Counted from the first letter of the stretch, positions 1 to 13,155 are shown. The stretch: 64,000 bases of DNA from Gnetum montanum (GCA_015680685.1 MNCI01011128.1:860441-924440); one strand, 5' to 3'. Notes: generated from the letters alone by a model not told the origin. Translations and numbers: made by a program.

Positions 1-461
1 GTTAGATCTACAAGGATATAATACAACTTTAGCAACATAATAGAACTCACAATAGTAATCCAAAAAGAATCCATAAATCCCCTTGATGTCACACCCTTTA
101 TATTCCCTCTTGGTTCTTCACTTTTCTATCCAAGCATAATGATCACAAGTTTATTTTTAGTTGTATGATGGAAAAAAATATCATTATGGCCATGGTAAGA
201 ACATCTTATTAATGGAATGGATGGATGAATGATGTGGGCTCATTGTTTAAATAATCAGTCTCTTATGACTTGATAACATAGAGAAATCTTCACCTTATTG
301 GATTACATCTTGCCTTTATTCAATGTGTCTTATTAGTATTTAAAATTATTTAGAAAGGATTTGGAACAAAACATAAAAGAAATGAAAAGATAGTAAGAAT
401 TGTAGAAAACAAAAATGTAAAGAATGAAAAATGTTAAAGGAATTGAAAGTTTAAAAGAATG
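1..461 (-). other. Non-coding post-pol spacer of element A
   Basis: A-rich on the plus strand. Positions 1-570 closely match 9647-10190 in element B, starting at the shared 'agatctacaaggatataa'. Related spacer follows the pol end in C, D, F, H and I. No convincing protein is seen. Confidence 0.7.
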
Positions 462-590
462 TCAATAGTTTAAGAAATAAAAAGTATTAAATAATAGGAA
501 GAATAATATCAAAGAATTAGGAAAAGTAAAAAGAATTGTAAAACAAAAAATGGAAAAGCACTTAGTAATTCCCGAATCAGGATACAACAT
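462..590 (-). CDS. Small hydrophobic ORF after pol, element A copy (42 aa)
   Basis: The ATG lies inside the PPT-like motif at the end of pol (588-602), and the frame stays open for 42 codons rich in Phe, Leu, Ile and Tyr. ORFs starting at the same site exist in D, F, H and I. It could be one membrane-spanning peptide. A T-rich strand gives such residues by composition and has few stop codons, so reality is uncertain. I know of no family for it. Confidence 0.25.
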   Translation of the reverse strand: MLYPDSGITKCFSIFCFTILFTFPNSLILFFLLFNTFYFLNY

Positions 591-719
591 CTCCTCCATG
601 ACTAAACTCATGGATGAGTGTTCAGAAGATGCTCCCTAGATCTCCTAGATCATACACTCTAAGTGGTTCATGTACCATCTTTATTAATTTAATTTTTCGA
701 TCATCATCCCAGGTGATTT

Positions 720-1500
720 AAATGATAGATGAGTTTTGATCATTTAAGTCTTTCTTTTCTTTTCCTTTTGGTGTATGATCATGAGTTATTAATTTCATGT
801 TTAGGTCCTTAATTGAAGTTATTTTCTTAAATTTGGAATTAGTAAGTGGTTCAAATGTTTCCATGCATGTTTTAGACAATTTTCGATTCTTAGTTAGTGG
901 CCATAGGATGTCTTTCAATTTTGTGACTCCTGTTCTTTCTTTTGAAAACATTTGTTTTTCACTATTGTGGATTGTTGTGGTGACTATGTTAACATTCTAA
1001 AGTGTGGGTTCACTATTGCACCTTTTACTTTGAGTAGTAATGCATGGAATTCTTTGTGTGTGTATGGCTCTGTGCATGTCTTCTTTAGAGATCTCAACAA
1101 ATAGATCCCTCATATTTAACTTTGCATCAATTGTGCTAAGTCATGTCCTTTTCATGATAATTGGGAATTCCTTGTCATCATTCTTCACTTCGATTACTAG
1201 TAAGTCTATCGAATAGGACCATGTACTGACAGTGGTTACTACATTTTCTGTTTATCCCAAAGGGCTAGTGATAGACTAATCTGCAAGCTACAACATGATG
1301 TTGCATTCTTTCAATTGTGGTAGGTTCCATGCTTGATATGTTTCGTAAGAGATCATATTTACCCCAAAACATGAGTATAATAAAGCTTTGCATGATAGAT
1401 TTCCAACTACTCATAAATAAATCAAAGGAACTCTAGGATCAGTTATCCTTTTAGGGAGTGGTCTTGCCTTAATTCAATCTATGACTATTTTAGTAAGCAT
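720..1500 (-). pseudogene. Retropepsin-like protease and pre-RT linker remnant, element A
   Basis: The minus-strand translation around 1480-1300 aligns with the protease of D, H and B (the pattern KALL...GVN...ETYQAWNLP). The D-S-G catalytic triad is lost; the equivalent residues read Y-S-C. 720-1010 is the low-complexity linker that precedes RT in other copies. RT itself is absent: the sequence jumps to the end of integrase and the pol PPT near 600-720. It should have cut the Gag-Pol polyprotein; it is now inactive. Confidence 0.65.
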
Positions 1501-1549
1501 GACAGTCTTTATGTTTTGATTAGATGATGATGGAAGCTTATTGATTGTA

Positions 1550-4062
1550 AGAGAATTTTTGGTTGGGGAAGTTGGTCTTGATCAAGCTCTAATTCTACTA
1601 GCTTTGTTAAGACTTATTCTAAAGAAAAGATGTTTTGTTGTTTGGCCCTTAGTGTTGTTGGTAGGATTCTCTATTCGAATGTTCACTGCCTATGCAGCTT
1701 TCCTCTACTATGGTTGCAACGGAAACTCCCCTTACATCATCGGTGGTGGCACTGGTGGCAAAGGATTGAAAGGGGAATTGGATGGACCAACTACTGGTGA
1801 GTGTACATAAGGACTATGATCCATTCTTGGAGTAGTAGGTTTGTAGTATTCTAGTGGATAATGAGGAGAAGAAGTTTGCACTGATGTGTTCTCTGGAGAT
1901 ATTGAATGCTGAATGTAATATCCATAAGGATTTGGTTGCCTATATGGATAGTGTTTCTTTGGTAGTGGGATTGCCCATGTCTATGGTTGCTACCATTGCT
2001 ACTGATATTGCTCCTATGGTTGAGGGTAAGCTTTGCTTGGATAATAGATGGGTTGAAAAGGTTGCCTAATATTCTCTTGAGAATAAGAAAGTCTTTTGTG
2101 TCCCTACTTTTTGACAAAGCTTGGATTGAGTGCATATATCCTAGATTCTTGTAAGTAGGCCATAACAAGACAACATTCCTTAAGATGTTCATACTAGCAC
2201 ACCTTGAATATGTCCTCTTCCTCTAAACTGGAGTCATTGTACCCCTCAATGGTAGCAACTTTTCCTTTTTACTTGTAACTGTCTCATTGACAAACCCCTT
2301 TTCTTCTTCTTTTCTTTGCCCATATTCTATGCTTGTTTAGTCTTTTCCTCTATGATCTTTAAAGCTATAGCAAATTTCTCGTCCACTAAATCCCAGACTC
2401 TTTCTACCTTGGTTGCTATATCATTAACTATTTTTTGAATAGGTAGAGTCTTCTACTAAATGGCCTGGTCCAAGGTTTCTTCCTCTTATGCTTTACAAAC
2501 TCATGCATCTCTCTTCCTAATGGATGGATCTTTGTTGTACTCTTTAGCTAATTCCCTCTTTCTGAGTCCACCTTTCTCTTTTTTCATTTAATCAATTAGC
2601 CTTTGAATGTGATGGACGGTCAATTCTAATTATCTTCCTTGAGTGTAAACCCCAAGGGTCTCTTTGGTCTTGCTTCACAGCCCATCGACAATGTGCCTAA
2701 GCTATTTCTTTGATGAAAATCTATGGCCTAGGCATTTGTGTAATAGTGAATAATATTTGTCCATTGCTACATTAAGGGTCTCGTGAGTTCCTTACTTTCA
2801 TCCTTGGATTTGTTTTCATAAGTTTGATATCCATGAATAGGTCTAGTATTTGTCATTAAAGATTTTGAGCATGGTACTTCAATGTTTGATGGATTCATGT
2901 TCCAATGACCTGTACCAACTCTCCACTTCCTTCACTAGTGTTCTAGGAAATAGCTTTAATTTTTGCCAATCATTTTTTATGTTTTGAAGGGCATAGGCAT
3001 CATGGAAAGCTTGAAGGTAATGCTATGGATCAGTGTTATAGCCACCTTCAAATCTTGGCATATTTTTCATGTTTAGTTTGATTCAACTATCTCTCATGTG
3101 CCTGGTTGGTATATAGACTACTTCTTGGATGTTTATCATGCTTCGAGTTACCATTAGGGGTTCATCATTGTGGACGATTTCATATGTTCTATTGTAGCGG
3201 TGACCCCTTCTATGCTCGTATCTCTCTTGATCCTCTCTTTTGTCTCTTCATCTTCTTCGATCATGTTGTTCATCCTTTGTATTAGTGTATCTTAAATATC
3301 TATCATGATGGCTATGAGTCCTCCATTCTTCCCTATCAAAGTTCCTATACTTGTGTCATCTCCTATGAGAGTCCTCCAATGATCATGATGAGGCAAATAA
3401 GGTGGCAGGAGAACGATGCCGACTTTTTCTCCTTTCATAACTCTTGTATGTTTCTTTGTAGGATTTGGCAAGAACCCTTGGCTTAGAGTCCTACTTATAT
3501 TTAGAGTCAATAGCCTCCCCCTTATGTATCTTTGCTAAAGTTGAATGAAGTTGCGCTTTAACAAGTTCTTCAAGTTTGATGACATGTGTCTTTGAAGGCT
3601 CCTCATGGTGTTGGTGGAGTTGCCCTGAAATGAATGTATCAGCATCAAGTTCTTCTATGATAACAGAAGTGTTGGCCTGCTTCCTTTTACTATGTATATG
3701 TTTGATCTCCATGGCAGCATCTCTTCTCCTCTGCTCCTTTGTGGATTCATAGGGTCTTATCATATGTGCTAAGTCACATGATACCCTTCTTGGATTTGGT
3801 CCAAATGCATTCCCCTTAAGACAATTTGAAGCATGGTAAGTGTTGCCTATTCTAAAGGCAAAACTATGTTGCCTTGTATGTCCCTCCACCTCATTTGATT
3901 ATCCTGATGGAAGATGAAAGTGAAGTATAAATGGTAAGAATTAGTGTAAGCATAAGTGATTCTTGTCTACATTGGCATTCCCCATCTTTTTGTATCAATA
4001 ATTTTGTCACTGCTCCTCCTTGTCTCCTTGACAAGTGATGGTTGGTCTTTGTTTGAAGTCAT
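1550..4062 (-). pseudogene. gag remnant, element A (gag type 1)
   Basis: Starts at an ATG at 4062 (MTSNK-like), the same start as B at 36381. An arginine/glutamate/histidine-rich basic region lies around 3200-3700, followed by a retrotrans_gag-type capsid domain around 2500-3100 and a glutamine/proline-rich tail. The longest open pieces are 3889-3491 and 2192-1851. It would have formed the particle. Stops and frameshifts throughout. It parallels 33825-36381 along its length, so A and B are sister copies. Confidence 0.75.
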
Positions 4063-4182
4063 ATTTTATATTTTTTAGACATTATGTGGTAAGTGTGCTT
4101 TTCTTATGGTTATAAGGTTTGACTTTGGGTTTTGGACACAACAAACTTTGAGAAATCAATTACTTAGCATAACATTGACAAG

Positions 4183-4200
4183 TCCCCAACAACGACAACA
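4183..4200 (-). other. tRNA-Asp-type primer-binding site, element A
   Basis: Minus strand reads TGTTGTCGTTGTTGGGGA, 13 of 18 matches to TGGCGCCGTTGCCGGGGA (complement of the tRNA-Asp 3' end). Four of the five differences are C-to-T. It is one base from the LTR end, as in the other copies. Confidence 0.75.
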
Positions 4201-4201
4201 A

Positions 4202-5114
4202 TGATGAGTGACGGAGTAGTCCAACATCTAACCATATGAGTTACGAGTGTTCACACGCAACTCGGTCGAATTTCATGGACAAGGCAATGTAATTATGCTA
4301 GTAATTGGTTAGAGTTAGCAATCGTTGTCTTCCCACGTGAGTTAGTAAAATCAATGTGTATGGTTTAACTCATGGTGAGACGTAAGATAATGATGTTGTG
4401 TTGGTCATAATTTGCCTAGAAAACATAAGGTAAGAGTAAAGGTTTTTAATTCTAAGTAACAATAAACAAATCTAATCTAGCCTATGTGATGAGTAGTCAA
4501 TCTTGACCTTCCGTTTACACCTTGGACTTCATGTAACTACTACTGGGATTACCAAGTACCACAATAATAGGCATACCAAGTGATAGTACTACTGGGTTAC
4601 CAAGCAATTACACTTAAGTGTTTGAGATTAATCATACTCATTTTGCTTAACAACAAGGATAGTAAAGTGCATAGAAAGTCAATTAGTAACTAATAAAAAT
4701 AGTAAACATTAAGCTAAGTGAAAATGGTAAACATTAGTCTAATTAAACAGTAAGTAAACTAAGTGATGCTGCAATGATGTAGAGTAATCTCAATCTTTAT
4801 TTCTGTGCATGAATTATGTTCCAGTATATCTCACTCAAATAAAGACTCCATTCAATTACTAAACATCACACTGCGAGCATACACTCCTACATGTTAAATG
4901 CTAAAATTAAAAAAAAAAATTGATAGAATTTTGCTAAGTGTGAAATGAAACTGTATGTGGATAGTGCACCTAAGTGTTGTATTTATAAGCCTGCACATGT
5001 CCATGATATTGGATATGTGACATCGTAGCGTATGGCCCACTATCATGGCTACAATATTGAATACCTAATATCATGGTTGATGAAAAAACTAGATTTATTA
5101 CTTATCCTTCATCA
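4202..5114 (-). repeat. 5' LTR of element A (913 bp)
   Basis: Minus strand begins TGATGAAGG at 5114 and ends ...CACTCATCA at 4202, then one base, then the PBS. A TATA box (TATAAATA, minus) lies at about 4980-4987, with ATATTG/GATAT motifs just upstream at 5000-5080. At 5114 it meets the broken extra ORF of element C. Confidence 0.8.
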
Positions 5115-6010
5115 TCTCCTACTAGGATGTGGCATAAACATGGCTAATTCTATTATTGGAATAATGTGCTATGCCTCCTCTCTTGCAGAGTTTTCTAATA
5201 AGGCATGGAAAAGGGAGTGTCTTCCTTCCTTTTTCATTTTCCTTGAACCACTTCTCCATCTCTAGATAAATGAGTTTTGAAAGATTAATAGGGAATTTGC
5301 CAATTAGATCTATGCATGCATAAGCAAAGAAGGTCGTGATCCTGCTTGGCCTCATTGTGAGATTTAGGTGATAGGTCACAATCTTAAAGTAGATACACTC
5401 CGCCTTTGTGAGTGCATCATACTCCTTATGGTTCAGCTCATAGCAACACTAGACCTATTCATTCTTTTGAGCCTATTGCCCCAATATCAAGCAAATCGAG
5501 GGCCTTTGCAATGGCCTCAACTAAGTAAGAGATGGTGATGTCTTTGATTTTAACTAATCCATTTTCTTGCTGATTGTTCTAGAATATGAAGGTCTCCCTC
5601 ATGTGCCATTCTCTACTAGAGGAAAAAATGAAACACATAGCAAGCCCCTGTAGTTGTGTGCAAACTTCCTTGGGCACCAACTTCAAGAAGGATCCAAAGT
5701 TTAGTTCTTAGAGAACCAAACTTTGAACCTCCTTGGTTCAAATCTTTACTAGGTAAGTCTCTATTAGTATGACCTCTAAGTTAATTCTTGGTCTTGAAGC
5801 CTCATCTTGCATAGATTGGCCTATTTCAGTAGTGGGAATCTATTGAATAGATTCCACTTTGAACTCCTTCCAAAAAGGTCCCATTTCATGAGTTGCTTCA
5901 GCCTGTTGTTCATGGCACTACTATTGTTGTTTCTAGTCCCTTCCTCTTTGTGGCCACTTCTCCCTTGGTTGAATAGGTCCTTTGGTTGGTGCTCCTCTCT
6001 TTGGTGCCAT
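5115..6010 (-). pseudogene. Extra 3' ORF of element C (plant transposon protein-like), N-terminal part
   Basis: ATG at 6010 directly after GTGATCACAG, the same context (TGATTACAG then ATGGCACCA) as the element D copy at 22365. The 85-codon stretch 5379-5122 aligns with 23047-23300 in D, sharing MRPS, TLPFP, LI.KLCKR and HYSN/RYSN. This block resembles the domain annotated as putative plant transposon protein in many plant genomes; that match is from memory. Several stops. It is cut off at 5115 by the LTR of A. Function unknown. Confidence 0.6.
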
Positions 6011-7866
6011 CTGTGATCACAAACGTAACCATAGATTAGTGTTCTAGTGTATAACCCTTAGTTTCTTTTTTTGATACCTTTCTAATTGGATTATGTTACA
6101 CTTAGATTCATTTATGATCTTGTTAGGTTTATTATTTTATTTGTTGACTACTAGAGTTTGTTTGTGAGGTTTAACCTGGTTTGGTTTGGACTAGGACTTT
6201 AATATTATTTTAATGATTAAAACCTTAGGAAGTTAGAAAAATTTTGAAAAATTTTTCATCATAAACCAAAGGTTTGTGGCTTCACAACATAAAGCTTACC
6301 TTTAGTAGCTAGGGAATCGAAGAACAAGATGAATCGAGTAAGCGGTTTGCAAGTTAAGGTGCTTGGAAGGTCTCTAGGCTCTAAAAATGGCAAAAACTCA
6401 TCTCTCATTTAGAAGCAAATTGTGAAAAGTTGCTAAATTTCATGCAACTATTTAAAGTAATTTTTCAAAATAAAAAACTAAGTATTTTTGGAAGAGTTTA
6501 AGGGTGAAATGAGCCCAAATGAAGCCAGAAAAACCTAGAAGAATGGCAAAACATGAAAGAGGGTATGAGATTTGCTAGGAAAAGGAGATGTAGAGTAAAA
6601 AAATATGCCGAAGTGGCAAAACTGGATGTTTATGTGGTGATATGATGAAATCAATTGCAAAATGACCAAGGAATAAGCGATTTCATTGAACATGACCAAG
6701 GACTATGCAAGTAGGTCCTTCCCAAAATAGGCTTATGTCATTAATGCCCTTGCATGTCCTTATACCAAGGAGTCTATAGGCACTAAGAATGACAAATGAT
6801 CATCAATAGTTAAAAATCAAATCTAGGTAAGAAATCATCAAGGATTATGACATACCAAAATAGACACATTAATTCACCATTGTAGAAGGTAGTGAAGTGG
6901 TCGATGATAAGAGTAGAAAGATGGAAGAGAGAAAATGGTAATGGAGTTTCACATCTCAATGAAATGAAGTCCTTGTGGTGTGTGTGATTAAGATGACCAA
7001 ATACTATTCCATCCTTAGTTGGAATCAAGTCCATCCACATTCAGTGACTTCGCATTGCCACATTCTGACTAGTCAACCAACAAGAGTTTGTGAGTATCCC
7101 CAAAGAACAACCACCATTCCAAGTAGAAAAGAAAAGAGAGGCAAGAAGAGTAGAAGGGCCTTAGTTAGAGAGATGCCTTTAGCCATGGGTAACATGTCTT
7201 TCTAGCCCCATAATCAATGCTTGTAGCTCATTATTGTATCTAAGGGGGATTCTTTAAATCCCCATGCTTTTTTTTACCATGAGGATCCATGCAAAGACAT
7301 TCTTCCTATTATTGATTAACAGTAGGAGTGGTGAGAAACCAATGAGAGTACCTACAAAATTCAAAAAGGAAGTTGGTAAGAATGTGATAAATTCCCTTGA
7401 AGCTACACCCTTCTCCATTCCACTTGGTTTGTTCCAAGTTTATTAACTATCAAGGCCATTGATTCTTTGTAAGTTGTAATTAGGAAAGGACCTCATGCTT
7501 CCAAGATGAAAAATCCCATAGAATTGAGTGGAATGGGTGGATGATGTGGGTTGGCTACCTAATACCATCAGAAAATTAATGCTCCATTAATCAATTTCAT
7601 AATCCAAAAATAAAATCTAGTTATTGAACAATTAATTTAAACATTAAGTATAGTTTTAGATGAACTTCTAGTAGTAGTAGCTATGGCAAAAGTGCAATAT
7701 TCCTAATGAATAACAATTAAGAAAATAACACGTAAGGGAAAATAAACAAGGAAAATATATAAAATAAGTTATAAAATATTCAAGAAAATTAAAAATGGCT
7801 AAAGAATAATGTAAAACAAAAAAGTTAAAAAACTAAGTAGCCATCACAAAATCTTAACATGGATGG
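6011..7866 (-). other. Post-pol spacer of element C
   Basis: Stretch between the pol end and the extra ORF, related piecewise to 20425-22364 (D), 46567-48278 (F), 52304-54118 (H) and 60348-63077 (I); for example the 'catgggtaacatgtctttctag' block near 7185. The sORF start (7870) is followed by a stop after eight codons. No other coding signal. Confidence 0.6.
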
Positions 7867-7870
7867 CCAT

Positions 7871-9490
7871 CTCCTCCATGATTGAGTTGGAAGGAGGGAT
7901 CTGAAAAATAGAACCTGCTTGGCCATTAGTTAAGGTGTCCATGCCACTAGTTATTCTTAGTTTGAGAAAAGGTTTTACTTGTTGAACATTGATTAGTAAC
8001 TGCTTGTTGAAGCTAGAAGGGTGGTAAATTGTCATGCCCCAGATGGAAAAGTTGCATGAATAATATAAGGTCCTCTCCATAGCATCTAAAAGTTTGTGTT
8101 GTGGTATGTGCATAGGATTCTAGTAAAGAACCTTAAGTTATGACATTTAACTTTTCTTATTCTTAAGTTATGACATTGCTTGGTATGTGCCTTGTGTACT
8201 TCATTCATGGATAGAGCTACTAATCGATTCTTGTCTAGTGCATTTAGTGCGATCAAGAATTCTCTTTAGGCTAGACTCAAATTGAGGTCAAGTTCATAAG
8301 CCGTTGAAAGTGTATGGAGCTTTGCTTGGATTGGAAGAGTTGGTATTTTTCCTTACATTAACTCATAAGGGGAATAACTGATAAGAAGTTTCCAAGTTGA
8401 CCGATAAGTCCATAGAGCATCATTAAGTTTTGTGCTATAGTCTTTCCTATATTTGCTAATTGTATAGTTTAGTATTCAAGTTATTTTTCTATTGGTGGCT
8501 TATACCTAACCATTAGCTTGGGGATGGTATGGAGTTATTAGTTTGTGTTCCACCCTCAAGCATTGCATTAGTTTCCGAAAAGTTGCACCCATAAAATGTG
8601 TTCCATTGTCATAAATAAGTGCCCTTGGCATACCAAACTTGTTTACCACATTCTGTTATGCAAACCATGCTATTATAGAGGATGAACAACTGGTGATAGT
8701 GGCAGCTTTAGCCCATTTGATGCAATAGTCAATTGCTACAATGATATATGCCTTTCCATTGGACATGGGGTTGATGGGCCTCATGAAATCAATGACCTAG
8801 AGATCGAAAGGCTCCAGTGGTTGAATCCACTATTGGGAACCTTCCATCCATATAGTCATCCCTCCATCTCATTGGTAACATTCATACAAATAGGAGAACT
8901 AATGAGCATCCCTGAAGATGGTTGGCTAGTAATATTCTATCATGAGGATTTTAATGATCATCCTCCTTGCATAATGGTCTCTACAAGGACCTTCATGACC
9001 ATCCTAAAGGATTTGAAGTTCATCATTGTTAGGCATGCACCATTGTACCAAGCCATCGGTGCAAACCTTGTAAAGGTTGCCCCTGAATTCCATGTAGTGC
9101 TTGGCTTGGTAAAGAAACTATTATTTCTTCCTAGTATCCCATTCTTATGGCATCTCCTAAGTGAGTAGATAGGAGAGAATTTCATCATATCAAATGGGAT
9201 CTTTGGGATTCTGAACTTCAATAGCTCTGGCAAAGAGAAGTTCATCTAGAAATTGGTCAAATAAAGATCATTCATCCTCTTTGATATCCCATCATAACCA
9301 AGATAAGTGATCAACGACCACATTCTCAATTCCCTTTCTATTCATCATGGTGAGATCGAATTCCTATAGAATCACTAGCCACCATATGATATGGGGACTC
9401 ACCATTGGTTTGTTCATGAGGAACCAAATAGCATTATGGTCTGTGTGCATAAAAACTTAATATCTAAGCACATGCTACCTAAATTTATTT
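7871..9490 (-). pseudogene. pol remnant: partial RNase H and integrase, element C
   Basis: Minus strand: RNase H tail at 9490-9260, zinc-binding region of integrase around 9100-8850, then the core with the first catalytic Asp in IDFM near 8790 and the second in YDNGTHF near 8610. The third position (8500-8502) is a TAA stop where other copies have Lys. The C-terminal tail runs to the PPT motif at 7870. Stops throughout. It would join cDNA to host DNA; inactive. Confidence 0.75.
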
Positions 9491-10205
9491 TGTTTAATTT
9501 TAGATTCTTGAGAAACTGCCTACCTTTAGGCATGGGCAACATGTCTTTCCAATGGAACCCCTAGAAATTTATTCTATACTCTTTTATTTTTATCTATGTC
9601 AACCTTTCAAGGAAACATTTATTTTACTCTTGCTCCCATTTTTCATTAGATCTACAAGGATATAACACAACCTTAGCAACATGATAAAACTCACAAGAGT
9701 AATCCAAAAGAATCTACAAATCCCCTTGATGTCATACCCTTTTTATTCCCACTTGGTTCTTCACTTTTCAGTCCAAGCATAATGATCACAAGTTTATTCT
9801 TCGTTGTATGATGGAAAAGAATGTCATTATGGCCATGGTAAAAACCTCTTATTAATGAAATGAGTGGATGGATGCATGGTATGGGCTCACTATTTAAATA
9901 ATCAATCCCTTATGTCTTGATAACATATAGGAATCAACACCTTATTGGACTACATCTTACTTTTATTCGTAATATGTCTTATTAAGTAAAATTATTTAAA
10001 AAGGGTTTGAAAACAAAGTATGAAAGAAATGAAAAAGATAGTAATAATTGTAAAAGGGTATAAAGAATAGAAAATGTCAAAGAATTAAAAGGTATCAAAG
10101 AATGTCAAAAATTGAAGAAATGAAAAGTATCCAAGAATGAAAAAAGATTAAAGAATGTGAAAAATAAAAAAAATGAAAAATTTAGTAAGGTACCTACAGT
10201 TTTAG
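9491..10205 (-). other. Post-pol spacer of element B
   Basis: Same sequence class as 1-570. The spacer block 'gcatgggcaacatgtctttcc' occurs at about 9530. At about 9490 it joins abruptly to RNase H sequence of element C, with no LTR between, so this is a deletion or recombination junction. Confidence 0.6.
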
Positions 10206-13155
10206 GTTGACACCCCAATGACTATTATTAAAATTAGGTAAACGAAAGACAGAGCAAGTGGAAGATTGGTGGGTACATCAGGTAGAATTCTTGGAATATT
10301 CGTAGTATAGTTTAACTTATTGGAAATTAACAAGGATAAGTTTATGTGGACAAGATGGGTGGTAGATATGTAAGACACCAGATGGATAAATGGCTTGTAT
10401 AATTTATGGTCCCTCCCAAAGTGTCTAAAATATAGCTCCTTGGAATAAATGACTATGATTATAATAAAGGACCTTGTCACTTGGTTGTATGGTTACATTC
10501 CTTATCTGTGAATCATGCCTAAGTTTGGAGTAATGCTTATGGACTTCACTACCCATTAGTGCTACTAGCTGATTCTCATCTAAAAGATTTAGGTTCATTA
10601 GACATTCCTTTTGGGGTAAACTCAAATTAAGGTCAACTTCACTAGCAGTAGCTAAAGTGTGAAGTTCTACCTAGATTGGAAGCATCAACAACTTACCATA
10701 GACCAACTTGTATGGTGTGTACCCTATGGCTAATTTCCAAGATGTCCTATAGGCTCATAAAGCATCATTTAATTTAGTACTTCAATCCCATCTAAACATA
10801 CTAAACATGCTAGTGAGTATTGTGGTAATTTCTTGGTTAGTGACTTTAGCTTGCTTGTTTGCTTCGAGATGATATGGTGTTGTTAGCTTATGATTAACCC
10901 CAAGTTGTTCCATGAGTTTCATAAAGGTAGCACTAATGAAGTGGGTTCCATTATCTGATATAAGCATTCTTGGTAGTCCAAATCTATTTACCACATGTTG
11001 AAAGAATTTGGCAACTGTCTTTGCAATGCAATCTTTTATTACTACTACCTCTGCCCACTTTGTGTAGTAATCCACAATCACAATAATATACACTTTTCCA
11101 TTTGACATTGGCCCATTAAAATCAATTCCCCATATATCAGAAGGTTCTAATAGTTTTATCTAGTGTTGTAACCCTTCATATCTAGCCGTAATTCCTCCAT
11201 CTCTTTGGCAACATTTGCAAGATTATGCGAAAATGCGGGCATCTCTGAATAGAATAGGCCAAAAATAGCTTGCTATCAGTAGTTTGAGTGCCATTCTATG
11301 CCCTATGTAGTGGCCACCACATGGGCCTTCATGGGCATCCTATAAAACTCTTTGCTAGTCACATTCTGTCACACACCATCTAATGAGCCCATCTACATAG
11401 ATCTTGTATAGATTACCATTGATTTCCATGTACTATTTTGCTTTGTGAAAGAACTTTTTATGTTGTTTTCTACTCCATTCAGTAGGAAGCTCCTGTGTTG
11501 TCAGATAAGTTAAGTATTTTGCAGTCCATGGCTTCCTTGTTAACTCTATAGCCTTTACTATTCTAGTAAATGAATCCTCATCGGGAAATTATTCTAATAA
11601 AGATTCCACCAAATTATTTGAATCCCATTTCAACCTTGATAGATAATTAGCTACTACATTTTCTGTTCTTTTCTTATCAATCATCATGATGTCAAACTCT
11701 TGAAGAATCATAAACCATCTTATCCCTCTGGAACTAACCACTAGTTTGTTCATAAGAAATCAAATGGCACTATGATTAGTGTGAATATAAATTTGGTAAC
11801 CAAGCACATAATGTTTGAGCTTTTCAAGCGCATACACCATAGCCATCAACTCCTTTTCAATTGTGGTATAATTTAATTGTGCTTCGATCATGCTCCTGCT
11901 AACACAATGTATGTAGTATGGTCATTTTTGATCATCAAGTTGTGTTAGTACTACACCAAGTGCATAGTTAAAAGCATCAGTCATGATATGAAAAGGTCTT
12001 GACCAATCCAAAGCTTGAAGAATTGGTGTCAACTAATTTCTGTTTCAAAGCTTCAAATGTCTTTTTACATGACTTAGTCCACTTGAAGGATGCATCCTTC
12101 TTTGTGAGTTCTACAAGCGGTTTGGCTATCTTCGAAAAGTTTTCAATAAATCTCCCATGGTATCTCGTATGGCCTAAAAAAGGATTTTACATATTTCATT
12201 ATCTATGATCATTGGGTGACATTTTGAATGATTCTAATTCTTTTTTTTTTTTTCAGATCTACCTCAACACCCTTTTGGGAGATTTTATGTCCCAACACTA
12301 TGCCTTCCTAGACCATGAGATGGTTCTTCTGCCAATTGAGCTTTAAATTGGTTTCAATGCATCTTTTAAGTACCTGCTCTAATTGGTCCAATGCTTATTT
12401 AAAATCTAGCCCATATGTGGAAAAATCATCCATAAAGACTTTTAACAACATTACCTATCTACTTTTGGAAAATAGTTAATATTAGTCTTTGGAAAGTTAT
12501 TAGTGCATTGCAAAGACCAAAGGGCATCTATCTGTAAACAAATGTTTCCCATGGACTAGTAAACATTGTTTTCTTCTAGTCTTCAGGTGCAATATGTATC
12601 TGATTGTATTCACGATACCCATCCAAAAAGAATGTACTACTCATGTCCTAAAATTGTGTCTAGAACTTGATCAACCAATGGCAAAGGGAAGTCATCCTTG
12701 AATGTGGTAGAGTTCAACATCCAGAAGTCAATGTAGACACATCATTTGCCTCCTTTTTTGGAACTATCACTAAAAAACTGACCCATTCACTATCTGCAAT
12801 CAAATAGATGAATCCTACCTTTAGCGATTTCTCTAATTTTTGCTTGACTACCTCCTTCAATTTAGGATTGAGACTTCATTAAGGTTGGAGTTTTGGTGAC
12901 TGTAGGATTGGTATAGATTTGGTGCTGACAAATTAGTGGATCAACTGCCCTGATCTCATCATATGACCACATGAATGTTGTAGGCCATTTGTTAAGCACT
13001 TCTAGTAGTTGCCTCTTCTGTTCTTTATCTAGGTTCACGTTGATAATCACCAACTTTTTGTTGTTCAGAAATGCATATTCTAACGTTGTCAATAGACATT
13101 TCAATTCTAGTGATTTTGGTTCAATTATGTCTAGGATCTCCAAGTGTCCATTTGA
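10206..13155 (-). pseudogene. pol remnant of element B: RT, RNase H, integrase
   Basis: Minus strand: RT N-terminus (13150-12862, ending in the family's D-P-x-I-C block), RT core with FMDDF intact near 12430, RNase H 11960-11560, integrase zinc region about 11500-11150, and core with IDF near 11125, SDNGTHF near 10955 and Lys (AAA, 10845-10847) at the position of the catalytic Glu. The tail ends at a decayed PPT-like motif at 10211-10223. Several stops and shifts. RT copies the RNA and integrase inserts the cDNA; both are dead here. Confidence 0.85.

Larger units (their letters stand above)
1..5114 (-). mobile_element. Element A, decayed Ty3/gypsy (Athila-like) retrotransposon, cut by window edge
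   Basis: Read on the minus strand it runs 5' LTR (4202-5114), PBS, gag, protease, then directly into the post-pol PPT motif and spacer. RT, RNase H and most of integrase are missing between about 605 and 720. It lies inside the extra ORF of element C, and its 3' end is beyond the window. It belongs to the gag type shared with B and E. All reading frames are broken by stops and shifts. Confidence 0.8.
5115..9490 (-). mobile_element. Element C, partial Ty3/gypsy retrotransposon with extra 3' ORF
   Basis: Minus-strand order: partial RNase H, integrase, pol-end PPT motif (7867-7884), spacer, extra ORF. The 5' half (LTR, gag, protease, RT) is missing at the 9490 junction with element B, and the rest of the extra ORF and 3' LTR are displaced by insertion of A. 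Most similar in layout to D. Confidence 0.75.

Noticed and set aside
5115-7870. Single LTR of several kb for element C
   Set aside because: The stretch contains a protein-coding block and an acceptor-like site, and the true family LTR length is about 850-910 bp.
8821-9168. Plus-strand 115-codon frame
   Set aside because: Antisense of integrase of element C; the sense strand carries the zinc region and core.
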